From NCBI GenBank assembly GCA_038106145.1, contig JAYODD010000001.1, positions 62,001 to 126,000 on the forward strand: a stretch of 64,000 nt of DNA, given 5' to 3'. The translations under genes were made by a program, and so were the position numbers. Below the pieces are notes generated by a model. The model was given only the letters and a program-made list of their open reading frames with translations, had not been told where the DNA came from and ran no database searches. This document shows positions 17,920-26,963 of this stretch, in pieces. Source of the DNA: JBFJKD01 sp038106145 (GTDB lineage: Bacteria; Pseudomonadota; Gammaproteobacteria; Pseudomonadales; Porticoccaceae). Each line of letters opens with the position of its first letter. The stretch's first letter is position 1.

Positions 17920-20004
17920 CTAGCGGTTGTAAAATCCCTTGCCTTCCTTGGCTAGTTGCACAAGCAGCGGTGCCGGTTGCCAGTAGTGGTCACCCCATTG
18001 TCTGGCGTATTTTTCGTACGCGTCGCAAATTTTTTGCAGACCAATTTGATCCGCCCAAAACATCGGGCCACCTTTGTAGGCGGGGAAACCATAGCCGTTT
18101 ATCCAGATAATATCGATATCCAGAGGGCGCGCTGCGATACCCTCGGCGAGGATTTTTGCGCCCTCGTTGATCATGGGGTAGAGGCAGCGTTCGAGGATCT
18201 CCTGATCGGAAATTTTGCGTTGTTCGATGCCTGCCTGTGTCGCGCACTGGGCGATTAATTTCGCCACTTCCGGATCCGCAACTGGTGTGCGACCGTCTGT
18301 GTACTGGTAAATACCCGCGCGGGTTTTCTGCCCGTGGCGCCCCATCTCAACCACCTTGTCGATCCATAGCGAGTCGCGTTTTTCGACCTTGCCCGCTTTG
18401 CGTCGCTCCTCTCTTACCTTGTAGCCCACATCGAGACCGGCCATATCCGCCATCGCGAACGGCCCCATGGGAAAGCCGAAATCGAATAACACTTTGTCCA
18501 CCTGTTCCGGGGTTGCGCCTTCTTCCACCAGAAAGGCCGATTCCCGAGTGCGCTGATGTAGCATGCGATTGCCGACAAATCCGTCACAGACGCCCACCAG
18601 GACGCCGATTTTGCCGATACTTGAGGAGAGATCCATCACCGTGGCAATTACATCATCAGCGGTTTTTTCGCCGCGCACATTTTCCAGCAGGCGCATGACG
18701 TTGGCGGGGCTGAAAAAGTGCATGCCCACAACATCCTGTGGGCGCTGGGTAACTCCAGCGATTTCATTCACGTCGAGGGTCGAAGTATTGGTGGCTAAAA
18801 TAGCGCCCGGTTTACAGATTTGATCGAGAGTTTTGAAAACTTCTTTTTTTACGTCCATATTTTCAAACACGGCTTCGATAACAATATCCACGTCCTTGAT
18901 GTCTGAGTAGGCAATAGTTGGCTCAATAAGCGCCATGCGTTTTTCCACATCGTCAGCTGTTATCCGTCCCTTTTTTGCCGTGTTTTCGTAGTTGCCGCGA
19001 ATTACCGCGAGACCTTTGTCGAGTACCTCCTGGTTTAGTTCCAGTAATTTCACTGGAATACCAGCATTGGCAAATGCCATGGCGATGCCACCGCCCATGG
19101 TGCCTGCGCCAATGACAGCCGCGCGGTTAATTTCTCGCCGCGGTGTGTCTTTTGCCAGCCCCGGAATTTTCGCCACCTCCCGCTCGGCGAAAAAAACATG
19201 ACGCTGCGCCAGCGATTCGCTGGACGCCATTAACTCCATAAATAGCTGTCCTTCACGCCGCATACCCTCAGCGAAGGGTAACTCCACCGCTGCCTGAACC
19301 GACTTGATAATATGAAATGGTGCTTTGTAGCCGCGCATTTTTTTACTGATATTGCGTGCGTATTCCGCAAAATAATCCGGTTTTGCCACCGGTTGTGGCA
19401 TATCGCGAATATTGCGCGGCCCTTGACCTGCGGCGAGTAATTTCTCCGCATAGGCGATAGCGCCCGTTTGTAAATCTCCCTCGATAATCGTATCGATAAT
19501 GCCGAGGGACAGGGCGCGCGCCGCTGGTATGTGGTTGCCCTGCACGATCATATCGAGCGCTGGCTCTACCCCAATCAGCCGCGGTAAGCGTTGTGTGCCA
19601 CCGGCCCCCGGCAGTAATCCGAGATGAACTTCGGGCAGACCGACCCGGGCGCTGGCAACTGCGACCCGGTAGTGGCAGCCCAGCGCGACTTCCAGTCCGC
19701 CGCCCAATGCCGTCCCGTGAATGGCGGCGATCACGGGTTTGCTGGAGTCTTCCATTTGTTGCAGTAACTGATTCAGGTCGGGGGCGGCGAGGGGTTTACC
19801 AAATTCGCGAATATCGGCGCCAGCGATAAATGTGCGGCCTTCACAGATTAACACCAGCGCCTTGATCCCATCGTCCGCAAGACCGCGGTCGAATGCATCC
19901 ACGAGCCCCTGGCGTACCGATTGTCCCAGTGCGTTTACTGGGGGGTTATTGACTGCGATCAGGCCGATGGACCCTTGCGCATTGAAGCTTACCGTGCTGG
20001 GCAT
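17920..20004 (-). CDS. Bifunctional enoyl-CoA hydratase / 3-hydroxyacyl-CoA dehydrogenase
   Basis: 694 aa multifunctional beta-oxidation enzyme. The N-terminal crotonase domain (1-185) keeps both catalytic glutamates in GGGLEVALGCH and GLPEVHLGLLPGAGGTQ. The NAD-binding Rossmann fold starts near residue 295 (IGAGTMGGGIA), and the dehydrogenase histidine is in MHFFSPANVM. A duplicated C-terminal dehydrogenase domain completes it. The layout resembles peroxisomal-type MFE and FadJ-like proteins; I give no symbol because FadB and FadJ cannot be separated here. No thiolase gene adjoins it. Confidence 0.93.
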   Translation of the reverse strand: MPSTVSFNAQGSIGLIAVNNPPVNALGQSVRQGLVDAFDRGLADDGIKALVLICEGRTFIAGADIREFGKPLAAPDLNQLLQQMEDSSKPVIAAIHGTALGGGLEVALGCHYRVAVASARVGLPEVHLGLLPGAGGTQRLPRLIGVEPALDMIVQGNHIPAARALSLGIIDTIIEGDLQTGAIAYAEKLLAAGQGPRNIRDMPQPVAKPDYFAEYARNISKKMRGYKAPFHIIKSVQAAVELPFAEGMRREGQLFMELMASSESLAQRHVFFAEREVAKIPGLAKDTPRREINRAAVIGAGTMGGGIAMAFANAGIPVKLLELNQEVLDKGLAVIRGNYENTAKKGRITADDVEKRMALIEPTIAYSDIKDVDIVIEAVFENMDVKKEVFKTLDQICKPGAILATNTSTLDVNEIAGVTQRPQDVVGMHFFSPANVMRLLENVRGEKTADDVIATVMDLSSSIGKIGVLVGVCDGFVGNRMLHQRTRESAFLVEEGATPEQVDKVLFDFGFPMGPFAMADMAGLDVGYKVREERRKAGKVEKRDSLWIDKVVEMGRHGQKTRAGIYQYTDGRTPVADPEVAKLIAQCATQAGIEQRKISDQEILERCLYPMINEGAKILAEGIAARPLDIDIIWINGYGFPAYKGGPMFWADQIGLQKICDAYEKYARQWGDHYWQPAPLLVQLAKEGKGFYNR

Positions 20005-20102
20005 ATAAGTTCCCCGTTAACGCTGAATTTTATGGTCAGGTAATTAATTTTGGCATGACCGCAGTCGGTTAATAGCCTGGAGGCAATCGGTACAACGGCT
20101 AT

Positions 20103-20414
20103 CTACGTATTTTTTAACGCTGCGATGTAATCGCTGGCCGCGCCATGTTGAGCAATAATGTCACACAATGGCTTTCCTTCGGGCCCCGGCGCATTGATGT
20201 CGCGTCCGGCGGCAACAAAATACCGTACAAAAGCGGCAAAGTTTTCTGCAATCATGCCCCGGTACGCTCTCTCAAGTACGTGGTAATCGGCGTTGATACC
20301 GACGGGTGGGACCAGAGCGAGAAACGATTTTATACGCTCGTCGCTGAAGGACTCGCCCGTGATTTTTTGCTTGTCCTTGCTTTTATCTATTGCCGCCTTG
20401 TCGTTTGCGAGCGC
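20103..20414 (-). CDS. PA4642-family conserved small protein
   Basis: 103 aa soluble protein. The pattern SDERIKSFLALVPPVGINADYHVLERAYRGM, then FVRYFVAAGRDINAPGPEGKPLCDIIAQH, corresponds to my memory of the Pseudomonas PA4642 family, which has no known function. The second half looks like a single ankyrin-type hairpin (GRDINAPGPEGKPLCDIIA). I chose the ATG at 20414 because AAGGAA lies about seven bases upstream, inside the end of gatB; the upstream ATG would overlap gatB. It follows gatB by 13 bases and may be its last co-transcribed gene. Confidence 0.8.
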   Translation of the reverse strand, partial: ALANDKAAIDKSKDKQKITGESFSDERIKSFLALVPPVGINADYHVLERAYRGMIAENFAAFVRYFVAAGRDINAPGPEGKPLCDIIAQHGAASDYIAALKNT

Positions 20415-20427
20415 CATCCACGATTCC

Positions 20428-21885
20428 TTACAATAAGGCATTGAGTTTGCTTAATACCATGTCGTTAACCTGTTGGGGGTTTGCCTGACCCCTGGATAAC
20501 TTCATAACCTGCCCGACGAAATAACCGAGCATTTTGGGCCGTTTACTGGCATCGGCTTTGATGTAATTGGCGATTTGTTGTGCATTGTCGGCGATCACCT
20601 GCTCCACCAGCGTGGCAATGGTGTCGCTATCGGACATCTGCTGGAAGCCGCGGGCCGCGATAACGGCGTCGCAATCCCCCTCGCCATTCCACATGGCCTC
20701 GAAAACCTGTTTAGCCATATTATTAGAAATGCTTTGATCCGCGATGCGCGTGATTAAGGTGCTCAACCCCTGCGGTGTGACGCGACTCTCGCGTATATCA
20801 AGTCCGGTGCTATTGAGTTTTGCGGAAAGTTCGCCCATTACCCAGTTCGCCACAAGTTTTGCATTGCCACATTGCTGTGTAGTGGTTTCAAAAAATGTTG
20901 CCAAACCGGTGTCGCAGCCAAGCACGTCGGCGTCATAGGTGGAGAGTTGGTACTGTTGCACAAAGCGTTGTCTGCGCACGTCCGGCAATTCCGGTAAGTC
21001 GGCGCGCAGTGCTTCGATATAGGCGTCATCTATTTCTACCGGCAATAAATCCGGGCACGGAAAGTAGCGGTAATCATTGGCCTGCTCCTTGCTGCGCATG
21101 GAACGTGCCGTATCTTTGTCGCCGTCGTAGAGACGGGTTTCCTGAACGATGGAGCCGCCCTCTTCGAGCACATTTATCTGTCGCTCCACTTCCAGTGCAA
21201 TTGCTCTTTCCATAAAGCGGAAGGAGTTCAGGTTTTTGGTTTCCGTGCGAGTTCCGAGCCCCGCGCCGGGGCGGCGTATCGAAATATTAACGTCAAAGCG
21301 CATCGAACCCTGGGACATGTCGCCATCGCAAATACCCAGCGCAGTAACAATGCCGTGAAGTTTTCGGGCAAAAGCGACCGCCTCGTCTGCGCTACGCATA
21401 TCCGGTTCCGAAACAATTTCAATTAACGGTGTGCCGGCACGGTTGAGATCAATGCCCGACATACCGTGAAAATCTTCGTGCAAAGATTTTCCGGCATCTT
21501 CTTCGAGATGGGCGTGATGAATGCGAATGCGCTTGCTGGAGCCGTCGGCACGCTGTATATCGACGTATCCAGCGCCCACGATGGGGCGCTCCAGTTGGGT
21601 TGTTTGATACCCTTTGGGCAGGTCCGGGTAAAAATAATTTTTGCGATCAAACGCGGAAATTTTGCCGATCTCCGCATTCACGGCAATGCCGAACATCACC
21701 GCCATACGCAGCGCGTCCGCATTCAGTACCGGCAAGGTGCCGGGCATGGCGAGATCGATGGCACAGGCCTGGGTGTTTGGCTCGGCGCCAAATGCGGTGC
21801 TGGCGCCTGAGAAAATCTTGCTGCGCGTGGCAAGTTGAGTATGGACTTCGAGTCCAATAACGATCTCCCAATCCTTCGCTGTCAT
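20428..21885 (-). CDS. gatB: Asp-tRNA(Asn)/Glu-tRNA(Gln) amidotransferase subunit B
   Basis: 485 aa, full length. GatB is the kinase and tRNA-binding subunit that activates the misacylated tRNA before transamidation. The N-terminus WEIVIGLEVHTQLATRSKIFSGAS, the FDRKNYFYPDLPKGYQ motif and the AGTPLIEIVSEPD segment are family hallmarks. The C-terminal YqeY-like tail domain is complete, ending LSRGQANPQQVNDMVLSKLN. It is the last of gatC-gatA-gatB on the minus strand, 14 bases after gatA. Confidence 0.97.
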   Translation of the reverse strand: MTAKDWEIVIGLEVHTQLATRSKIFSGASTAFGAEPNTQACAIDLAMPGTLPVLNADALRMAVMFGIAVNAEIGKISAFDRKNYFYPDLPKGYQTTQLERPIVGAGYVDIQRADGSSKRIRIHHAHLEEDAGKSLHEDFHGMSGIDLNRAGTPLIEIVSEPDMRSADEAVAFARKLHGIVTALGICDGDMSQGSMRFDVNISIRRPGAGLGTRTETKNLNSFRFMERAIALEVERQINVLEEGGSIVQETRLYDGDKDTARSMRSKEQANDYRYFPCPDLLPVEIDDAYIEALRADLPELPDVRRQRFVQQYQLSTYDADVLGCDTGLATFFETTTQQCGNAKLVANWVMGELSAKLNSTGLDIRESRVTPQGLSTLITRIADQSISNNMAKQVFEAMWNGEGDCDAVIAARGFQQMSDSDTIATLVEQVIADNAQQIANYIKADASKRPKMLGYFVGQVMKLSRGQANPQQVNDMVLSKLNALL

Positions 21886-21899
21886 AAAAGACGCTCTTC

Positions 21900-23354
21900 T
21901 CAGTTAAGACCGGGCGCGGTGCGCGTGTGCCAGTCGGTGACCTGTTGCAGGCGGTGCGCAATATTGAGCATGCGCGCCTCGTCAAAATAATTACCGATAA
22001 TTTGCAGCCCAACGGGTTTGTTGTCCACCAGTCCGCAGGGTATGGACATACCCGGCAGTCCGGCCAGATTAGTGGCGATGGTGTAGATATCCTCGAGATA
22101 CATGGCTACCGGGTTATCGCCCTTGGCGCCAAACGCAAAAGCCGGGTTGGGACAAGTGGGGCCAATGATGACGTCGACGTCCGCAAACGCCGCGACAAAA
22201 TCCTGTTTGATCAGGCGCCGTACCTGCTGTGCTTTTTTGTAATAGGCGTCGTAGTAACCTGCCGACAGGCAATAGGCGCCGACCAGAATGCGGCGCTTTA
22301 CTTCGTCGCCAAAACCCTCCGCGCGGGAGCGCATATACATATCGCGCAGATCTTTAGGGTCCGCGCAGCGGTAGCCGTAGCGTACGCCGTCAAAACGTGA
22401 GAGGTTGGCTGATGCCTCTGCCGGGGCGATAACATAGTACGCGGGTACTGATAGTGCGGAGTGGGGAAGGCTGATGTCCTTGACTGTCACACCCAGTTTC
22501 TGCAATTCCGCGACGGCGTCGCGCAGCGCGCGTTCGGTTCCCGGATTCAGACCGGCATCAAAATATTCGCGCGGCAGGCCAACCGTTAATCCGGTGAGAT
22601 CGGAATTAATTCCCGCGGTGTAGTCGGGAACGTCCCGCTCGACGCTGGTGGAATCCTTGGGATCAAAACTGGCCATGACGTTGAGTAACAGTGCGGCGTC
22701 CTGGGCGGTGCGCGCCATAGGGCCAGCCTGGTCGAGGCTTGAGGCAAAGGCGATCATGCCCCAGCGGGACACGCGGCCGTAGGTCGGTTTGAGTCCGGTA
22801 ATACCACACAGCGCCGCAGGTTGGCGGATCGAGCCGCCGGTATCGGTAGCAGTGGCGGCGGGGGTCAGGCGTGCCGCCACCGCGGCCGCGGAACCGCCGG
22901 ACGAGCCGCCGGGGACGCAACTGGTATCCCACGGATTTTTGACTGGCCCGTAGTAGCTGGTTTCGTTGGACGAACCCATGGCAAATTCATCCATGTTGCT
23001 TTTGCCAAGCACCACGGCGCCGGCCGCGACAAAGTTAGCAACCACCGTGGCGTCGTAGGGTGGAATAAAATTGTCGAGCATTTTTGATCCACAGCTGGTG
23101 CGTACACCCTGGGTGCAAAAAATATCCTTGTGGACGACGGGTACGCCACACAGTGCGGGCGCCGCACCGGCAGCCCTGCGCCGATCTGCCGCCTGTGCCT
23201 GTTGCAGGGCAAGTTCAGGGGTGACTGTGATAAAACTGTTGTAGCGTTCATCCAGTGTTGCGATACGCTCGAGGAAAAATTGCGCGAGCTCGACGCTGGA
23301 AAAATCCTTGTTGGCCAGGCCGACACTGAGTTCGGTGAGAGTGAGATTGTGCAT
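21900..23354 (-). CDS. gatA: Asp-tRNA(Asn)/Glu-tRNA(Gln) amidotransferase subunit A
   Basis: 484 aa amidase-signature enzyme that releases ammonia from glutamine for the GatCAB complex. The Ser-cisSer-Lys triad is complete: Lys76 in VVHKDIF, Ser151 in GGSSGGSAAAVA and Ser175 in TDTGGSIRQPA. The start ATG at 23354 has AGGAAC upstream. It lies between gatC and gatB. Its presence indicates that Asn-tRNA and/or Gln-tRNA is made by transamidation. Confidence 0.97.
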   Translation of the reverse strand: MHNLTLTELSVGLANKDFSSVELAQFFLERIATLDERYNSFITVTPELALQQAQAADRRRAAGAAPALCGVPVVHKDIFCTQGVRTSCGSKMLDNFIPPYDATVVANFVAAGAVVLGKSNMDEFAMGSSNETSYYGPVKNPWDTSCVPGGSSGGSAAAVAARLTPAATATDTGGSIRQPAALCGITGLKPTYGRVSRWGMIAFASSLDQAGPMARTAQDAALLLNVMASFDPKDSTSVERDVPDYTAGINSDLTGLTVGLPREYFDAGLNPGTERALRDAVAELQKLGVTVKDISLPHSALSVPAYYVIAPAEASANLSRFDGVRYGYRCADPKDLRDMYMRSRAEGFGDEVKRRILVGAYCLSAGYYDAYYKKAQQVRRLIKQDFVAAFADVDVIIGPTCPNPAFAFGAKGDNPVAMYLEDIYTIATNLAGLPGMSIPCGLVDNKPVGLQIIGNYFDEARMLNIAHRLQQVTDWHTRTAPGLN

Positions 23355-23445
23355 GCCTGTCAGTTCCTGCGGGGTCGTAAGCTAATGTGGGGCCAGTGGT
23401 GTAACCAGTCCGGGGGCGTTGCGCCGATCGCTAACAGCGCAAAGA

Positions 23446-23733
23446 TCAGTCGAGCACCTGGGGCACCAGATACAACCCGTTCTCGCTACAGGGGGCTAGT
23501 GCGAGGAAGTCTTCTCGACGATCCGGTTCGGTGACGCAGTCGGCGCGCAGACGTTGGGTGGCATCCAGTGGATGGGCCATCGGTTCAACGTTTTCAGTGC
23601 GTGCGGCCTGGAGTTGATCAACCAGCGTGAGTATTTCGGAAATGCTGCGGGCGGTGGCCGAAATATTTTGTTCGGTTATGTCGATTCTTGCCAGTTCTGC
23701 GAGCTTTTCGATATCTGTGCGTTCTATGGTCAT
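23446..23733 (-). CDS. gatC: Asp-tRNA(Asn)/Glu-tRNA(Gln) amidotransferase subunit C
   Basis: 95 aa, exact family length when started at the ATG at 23733 (MTIERTDIEKLAELARIDIT). GatC is the belt-like stabiliser linking GatA and GatB. The C-terminal segment LAPCSENGLYLVPQVLD is the conserved GatC ending. A TTG six codons upstream is also open but would extend past the family N-terminus. It is the first gene of gatCAB and is divergent from mreB across about 175 bases. Confidence 0.95.
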   Translation of the reverse strand: MTIERTDIEKLAELARIDITEQNISATARSISEILTLVDQLQAARTENVEPMAHPLDATQRLRADCVTEPDRREDFLALAPCSENGLYLVPQVLD

Positions 23734-23908
23734 GGTATAGTTTCGGTTCAATGACAGCCGTTCGTGTTTCAGCCGGGTAAGGTACCATATTTACATCTTG
23801 CCCTGAATCCCCGCCGTTGTTAGAGTCACCGGGGTCGTTGGGTCAGGCGCGCCTAACCTGTTGTCTCGACTCTATTTTATATCCGGTTACGAGGAAATAT
23901 TCGTTATT

Positions 23909-24943
23909 ATGTTGAAGCGTTTGCGCGGGATGTTTTCCAACGATCTGTCCATTGACCTGGGCACGGCCAACACCCTTATCTATGTGCATGACAAGGGTAT
24001 CGTGCTCAATGAGCCCTCGGTGGTCGCGATCCGTCATCACCACGGACAAAAAATGGTGGAAGCAGTCGGCGCGGAAGCCAAGCGCATGCTGGGGCGTACT
24101 CCGGGCAACATCAGCGCCATCCGGCCACTCAAGGACGGGGTGATTGCGGATTTTCAGGTCACCGAAAAGATGTTGCAGTATTTCATCAAGAAAGTTCACT
24201 CCCACAGTCTGATTCCACCCAGCCCGCGGGTGCTGGTGTGTGTTCCCTGTCTCGCCACGGAAGTGGAGAAACGAGCAATTCGAGAATCCACCGAAAGTGC
24301 CGGCGCGCGGGTAGTGTACCTGATAGAGGAACCGATGGCGGCCGCGATTGGCGCGGGTTTGCCGGTCGAGGAGGCGTTCGGCTCCATGGTGGTGGATATC
24401 GGTGGCGGCACCACGGAGGTGGCGATCCTGTCACTTAACGGCGTGGTTTATTCCGGCTCGGTGCGTATTGGCGGCGATCGTTTTGACGAGGCCATAGTGA
24501 ATTACGTACGGCGCAAGTATGGCAGCGTGATTGGCGAGACCACTGCCGAGCGCATTAAAATGGAAATTGGTAGTGCTTACCCAGGCAAGGAAGTGCGCGA
24601 AATTGATGTGCGCGGACGCAATCTGGCGGAGGGGGTACCTAAAAGCTTTACTCTGAACAGCGATGAAATTCTTGAATCGCTGCAGGAACCGTTGACGGCA
24701 ATTGTCCAGGCGGTGAAACGCGTGCTGGAGCAGTGTCCACCGGAGCTGGCGTCGGATATCGCTGAAACTGGTATCGTCCTTACCGGCGGCGGCGCGCTAT
24801 TGCGGGATATCGATCTGTTGCTGACCCACGAGACTGGACTGCCGGTGATTGTCGCCGAAGAGCCGCTCACCTGTGTGGCGCGCGGCGGCGGTAAGGCGCT
24901 GCAGATGATGGATCAACGTCACCTCGATATTTTGTCATCCTGA
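23909..24943 (+). CDS. mreB: Rod-shape-determining actin homologue MreB
   Basis: 344 aa. MreB filaments direct lateral cell-wall synthesis. It has the N-terminal amphipathic helix MLKRLRGMF, then the actin-fold phosphate loops LSIDLGTANTLIYV and VVDIGGGTTEVAI and the adenosine motif TGGGALLRDID. I use the ATG at 23909, which gives the standard N-terminus; upstream in-frame codons are not conserved. It begins the mreBCD-maf-rng-yhdP-nit run. Confidence 0.98.
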   Translation: MLKRLRGMFSNDLSIDLGTANTLIYVHDKGIVLNEPSVVAIRHHHGQKMVEAVGAEAKRMLGRTPGNISAIRPLKDGVIADFQVTEKMLQYFIKKVHSHSLIPPSPRVLVCVPCLATEVEKRAIRESTESAGARVVYLIEEPMAAAIGAGLPVEEAFGSMVVDIGGGTTEVAILSLNGVVYSGSVRIGGDRFDEAIVNYVRRKYGSVIGETTAERIKMEIGSAYPGKEVREIDVRGRNLAEGVPKSFTLNSDEILESLQEPLTAIVQAVKRVLEQCPPELASDIAETGIVLTGGGALLRDIDLLLTHETGLPVIVAEEPLTCVARGGGKALQMMDQRHLDILSS

Positions 24944-24982
24944 TAATATAACTATTCTGATCGAGGTGCCGCGATCAAGAAT

Positions 24983-25831
24983 TTGTTTGCCAAAAACGCC
25001 TCCCCATCGCGTCGCTTTGTGGTGCTGGGAAGCATCGCGTTGTTACTGATTGCCGCGGATGCCTATACGCCATGGCTGCGCCCGGTTCACACGTGGCTTG
25101 ATCGCGTCGCGTTTCCCTTTTACTGGATGACCAGCTTGCCGGCCCGGGTGCGCGAGTGGGGTGAAGGCAAAGTCGTCGATCGTGGCACGCTCGAGGCTCG
25201 CAACACGCAACTTGAAACAGAGCTCCTGGTGCACAGGGGGCAATTGCAGCGCATGGTCGATCTCGCTGCGGAAAATACCCGCCTGCGTAGTTTGCTTAAC
25301 GCCACGCAGCTACTGAAAGACAGGGTGCTGGTCACCGAACTGATCGGCGTCTCGCCAGACCCCCTGACGCACGCCATCGTCATCGATCGCGGTACAACCG
25401 ACGGCGTCAATATCGGCCTGCCGGTACTGGATGGCGACGGCTTGATGGGGCAGGTCATAGCGGTATCGGCTACCCACAGCCGGGTGCTGTTGATCACCGA
25501 TGTGAGTCACGCGCTGCCGGTGCGGGTGTTGCGTAATGGCGTGCGCACCATTGCAGAGGGCACCGGGGAATACGACCGACTGCGGTTGCGCTATGTGTCG
25601 CCGACATTGGATATTCAGGTTGACGATGTGCTGGTTAGCTCCGGGCTGGGTGGACGCTTTCCCGGAGGTTACCCGGTGGGCCGGGTGACTCATATTGAGC
25701 GGGATCCCGGTCAGGCATTTATGGAGGTGTCCGTCACGCCCACTGCGCACCTTGATCGCAGTCGCCATTTGCTGGTGGTATTTTCTGCCACCGACGATCT
25801 GCAGGCGCAAGATTCCGTTGCGCCACGTTAA
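24983..25831 (+). CDS. mreC: Cell shape-determining protein MreC
   Basis: About 282 aa, bitopic inner-membrane protein of the elongasome. It has one N-terminal membrane helix (about residues 12-30), a coiled coil (residues 66-105), then the beta-barrel periplasmic domain with DRGTTDGVNIGLPVLDGDGLMGQV. The listed start is a TTG at 24983, but the best-placed ribosome binding site (GAGGTG, 24963-24968) points at an ATC at 24974, which would add Ile-Lys-Asn, matching the MIKxLFAK-type N-termini I remember from homologues. The real start is unresolved. Confidence 0.93.
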   Translation: MFAKNASPSRRFVVLGSIALLLIAADAYTPWLRPVHTWLDRVAFPFYWMTSLPARVREWGEGKVVDRGTLEARNTQLETELLVHRGQLQRMVDLAAENTRLRSLLNATQLLKDRVLVTELIGVSPDPLTHAIVIDRGTTDGVNIGLPVLDGDGLMGQVIAVSATHSRVLLITDVSHALPVRVLRNGVRTIAEGTGEYDRLRLRYVSPTLDIQVDDVLVSSGLGGRFPGGYPVGRVTHIERDPGQAFMEVSVTPTAHLDRSRHLLVVFSATDDLQAQDSVAPR

Positions 25832-26297
25832 TCGCTTTCCCCTCGGGATCTTCGTACTTAGCCTGCTACTGGCGGTCCTGGTACATATCTACCCGGCCCG
25901 TGGGGACCTGGCCTTTTGGCGCCCACCCTTGCCCCTGCTGGTGATGTTGTACTGGATGTGGTGTGAACCATTCCGCGCCGGTGTGGGTCTTAGCTGGTGC
26001 GTTGGTCTGGGCCTTGATTTGTTGTTTGGCCCGGTGTTGGGTCTGCAGGCGCTGGCAATGGCTGCCAGTGCCTACATAGTAAAAATACTGGGACAGTGGT
26101 TACAGCATTTGTCCCTTCCACAGCACAGTGTTCTGGTGGTACTCCTGGTCACAGCGTACCAGGCTATTGTCGGGACGGTGGCGGCTCTATTGGTCAGGGG
26201 CGAACTGGGTTGGACCTTGCTCTATCCGGCATTGAGCAGCGCCGTTGTCTGGCCGGTGCTGGTGTTCGTTCTGCATTACCTGCGGCGTCACCCGTGA
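25818..26297 (+). CDS. mreD: Rod shape-determining protein MreD
   Basis: 159 aa with five or six hydrophobic helices, the usual MreD length when started from the TTG at 25818, which overlaps mreC by 14 bases. The N-terminal RFPLGIFVLSLLLAVLVHIYP and later LLFGPVLGLQALAMAAS segments fit the family. No ATG lies near this point in frame; the first internal Met is about 40 residues in. The overlap suggests coupled translation with mreC, which matches their shared complex. Confidence 0.9.
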   Translation: MRHVNRFPLGIFVLSLLLAVLVHIYPARGDLAFWRPPLPLLVMLYWMWCEPFRAGVGLSWCVGLGLDLLFGPVLGLQALAMAASAYIVKILGQWLQHLSLPQHSVLVVLLVTAYQAIVGTVAALLVRGELGWTLLYPALSSAVVWPVLVFVLHYLRRHP

Positions 26298-26369
26298 TCG
26301 GTGCGGTGTGGTGGGCCGGGGAGCTGACAATAACATCACCGCCTGCGCCGCGGGAGTGAGTAATAACAG

Positions 26370-26963
26370 ATGAGCGGTGACCCCGAACTGATTCTGGCAT
26401 CGTCCTCCTCACGCCGACAGACTCTGCTGCGGCAGTTGGGGGTGCGATTTATCGTCTCCCCCTGTGCCGTGGATGAAGTCAGCAAAAGCGAGGAGTCTGC
26501 GCAACATTTCGTGCAACGCATGGCGGGTGCGAAGGCCGAAGCCGCCTGGCGACTACATGCGCAGCGGGAACTGCCGGTGCTCGGTGCCGACACCGTGGTG
26601 GTAGTGGACGATACAATATTTGGAAAACCCGCCACATGCGCGGACGCACTGGCAATGTTAGAGCAGTTATCCGGGCGTACACATCGCGTTCTGACCGCGG
26701 TTGTGGTAATGAACGCGACCCGTCGTGAACTAAGACTTTGCGAAACCCTGGTGACGTTGCGACCCATCAGTCAAGGGGAAGCTCTGCGTTACTGGAACAC
26801 CGGTGAACCGCTGGATAAGGCGGGTGGTTACGCCATTCAGGGCTTCGGCGCCGCGTTTGTCCGCGCCATCAGTGGCAGTTACTCCGGGGTGGTGGGGTTG
26901 CCACTGGCGGAAACCTGGGAGTTGTTGCAGTTGTTCGATATTTCCTGTTGGATGACACCATGA
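26370..26963 (+). CDS. maf: Maf-family nucleoside triphosphate pyrophosphatase
   Basis: 197 aa. Maf proteins hydrolyse non-canonical or pyrimidine nucleoside triphosphates to the monophosphate. Visible motifs are LILASSSSRRQTLLRQLG at the N-terminus, GADTVVVVDDTIFGKP with the base-catalytic Asp, and GGYAIQGFGAAFV. The GKP and QG features suit the YhdE-type dTTP/UTP branch. It overlaps rng by four bases (ATGA), showing coupled translation. Confidence 0.93.
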   Translation: MSGDPELILASSSSRRQTLLRQLGVRFIVSPCAVDEVSKSEESAQHFVQRMAGAKAEAAWRLHAQRELPVLGADTVVVVDDTIFGKPATCADALAMLEQLSGRTHRVLTAVVVMNATRRELRLCETLVTLRPISQGEALRYWNTGEPLDKAGGYAIQGFGAAFVRAISGSYSGVVGLPLAETWELLQLFDISCWMTP

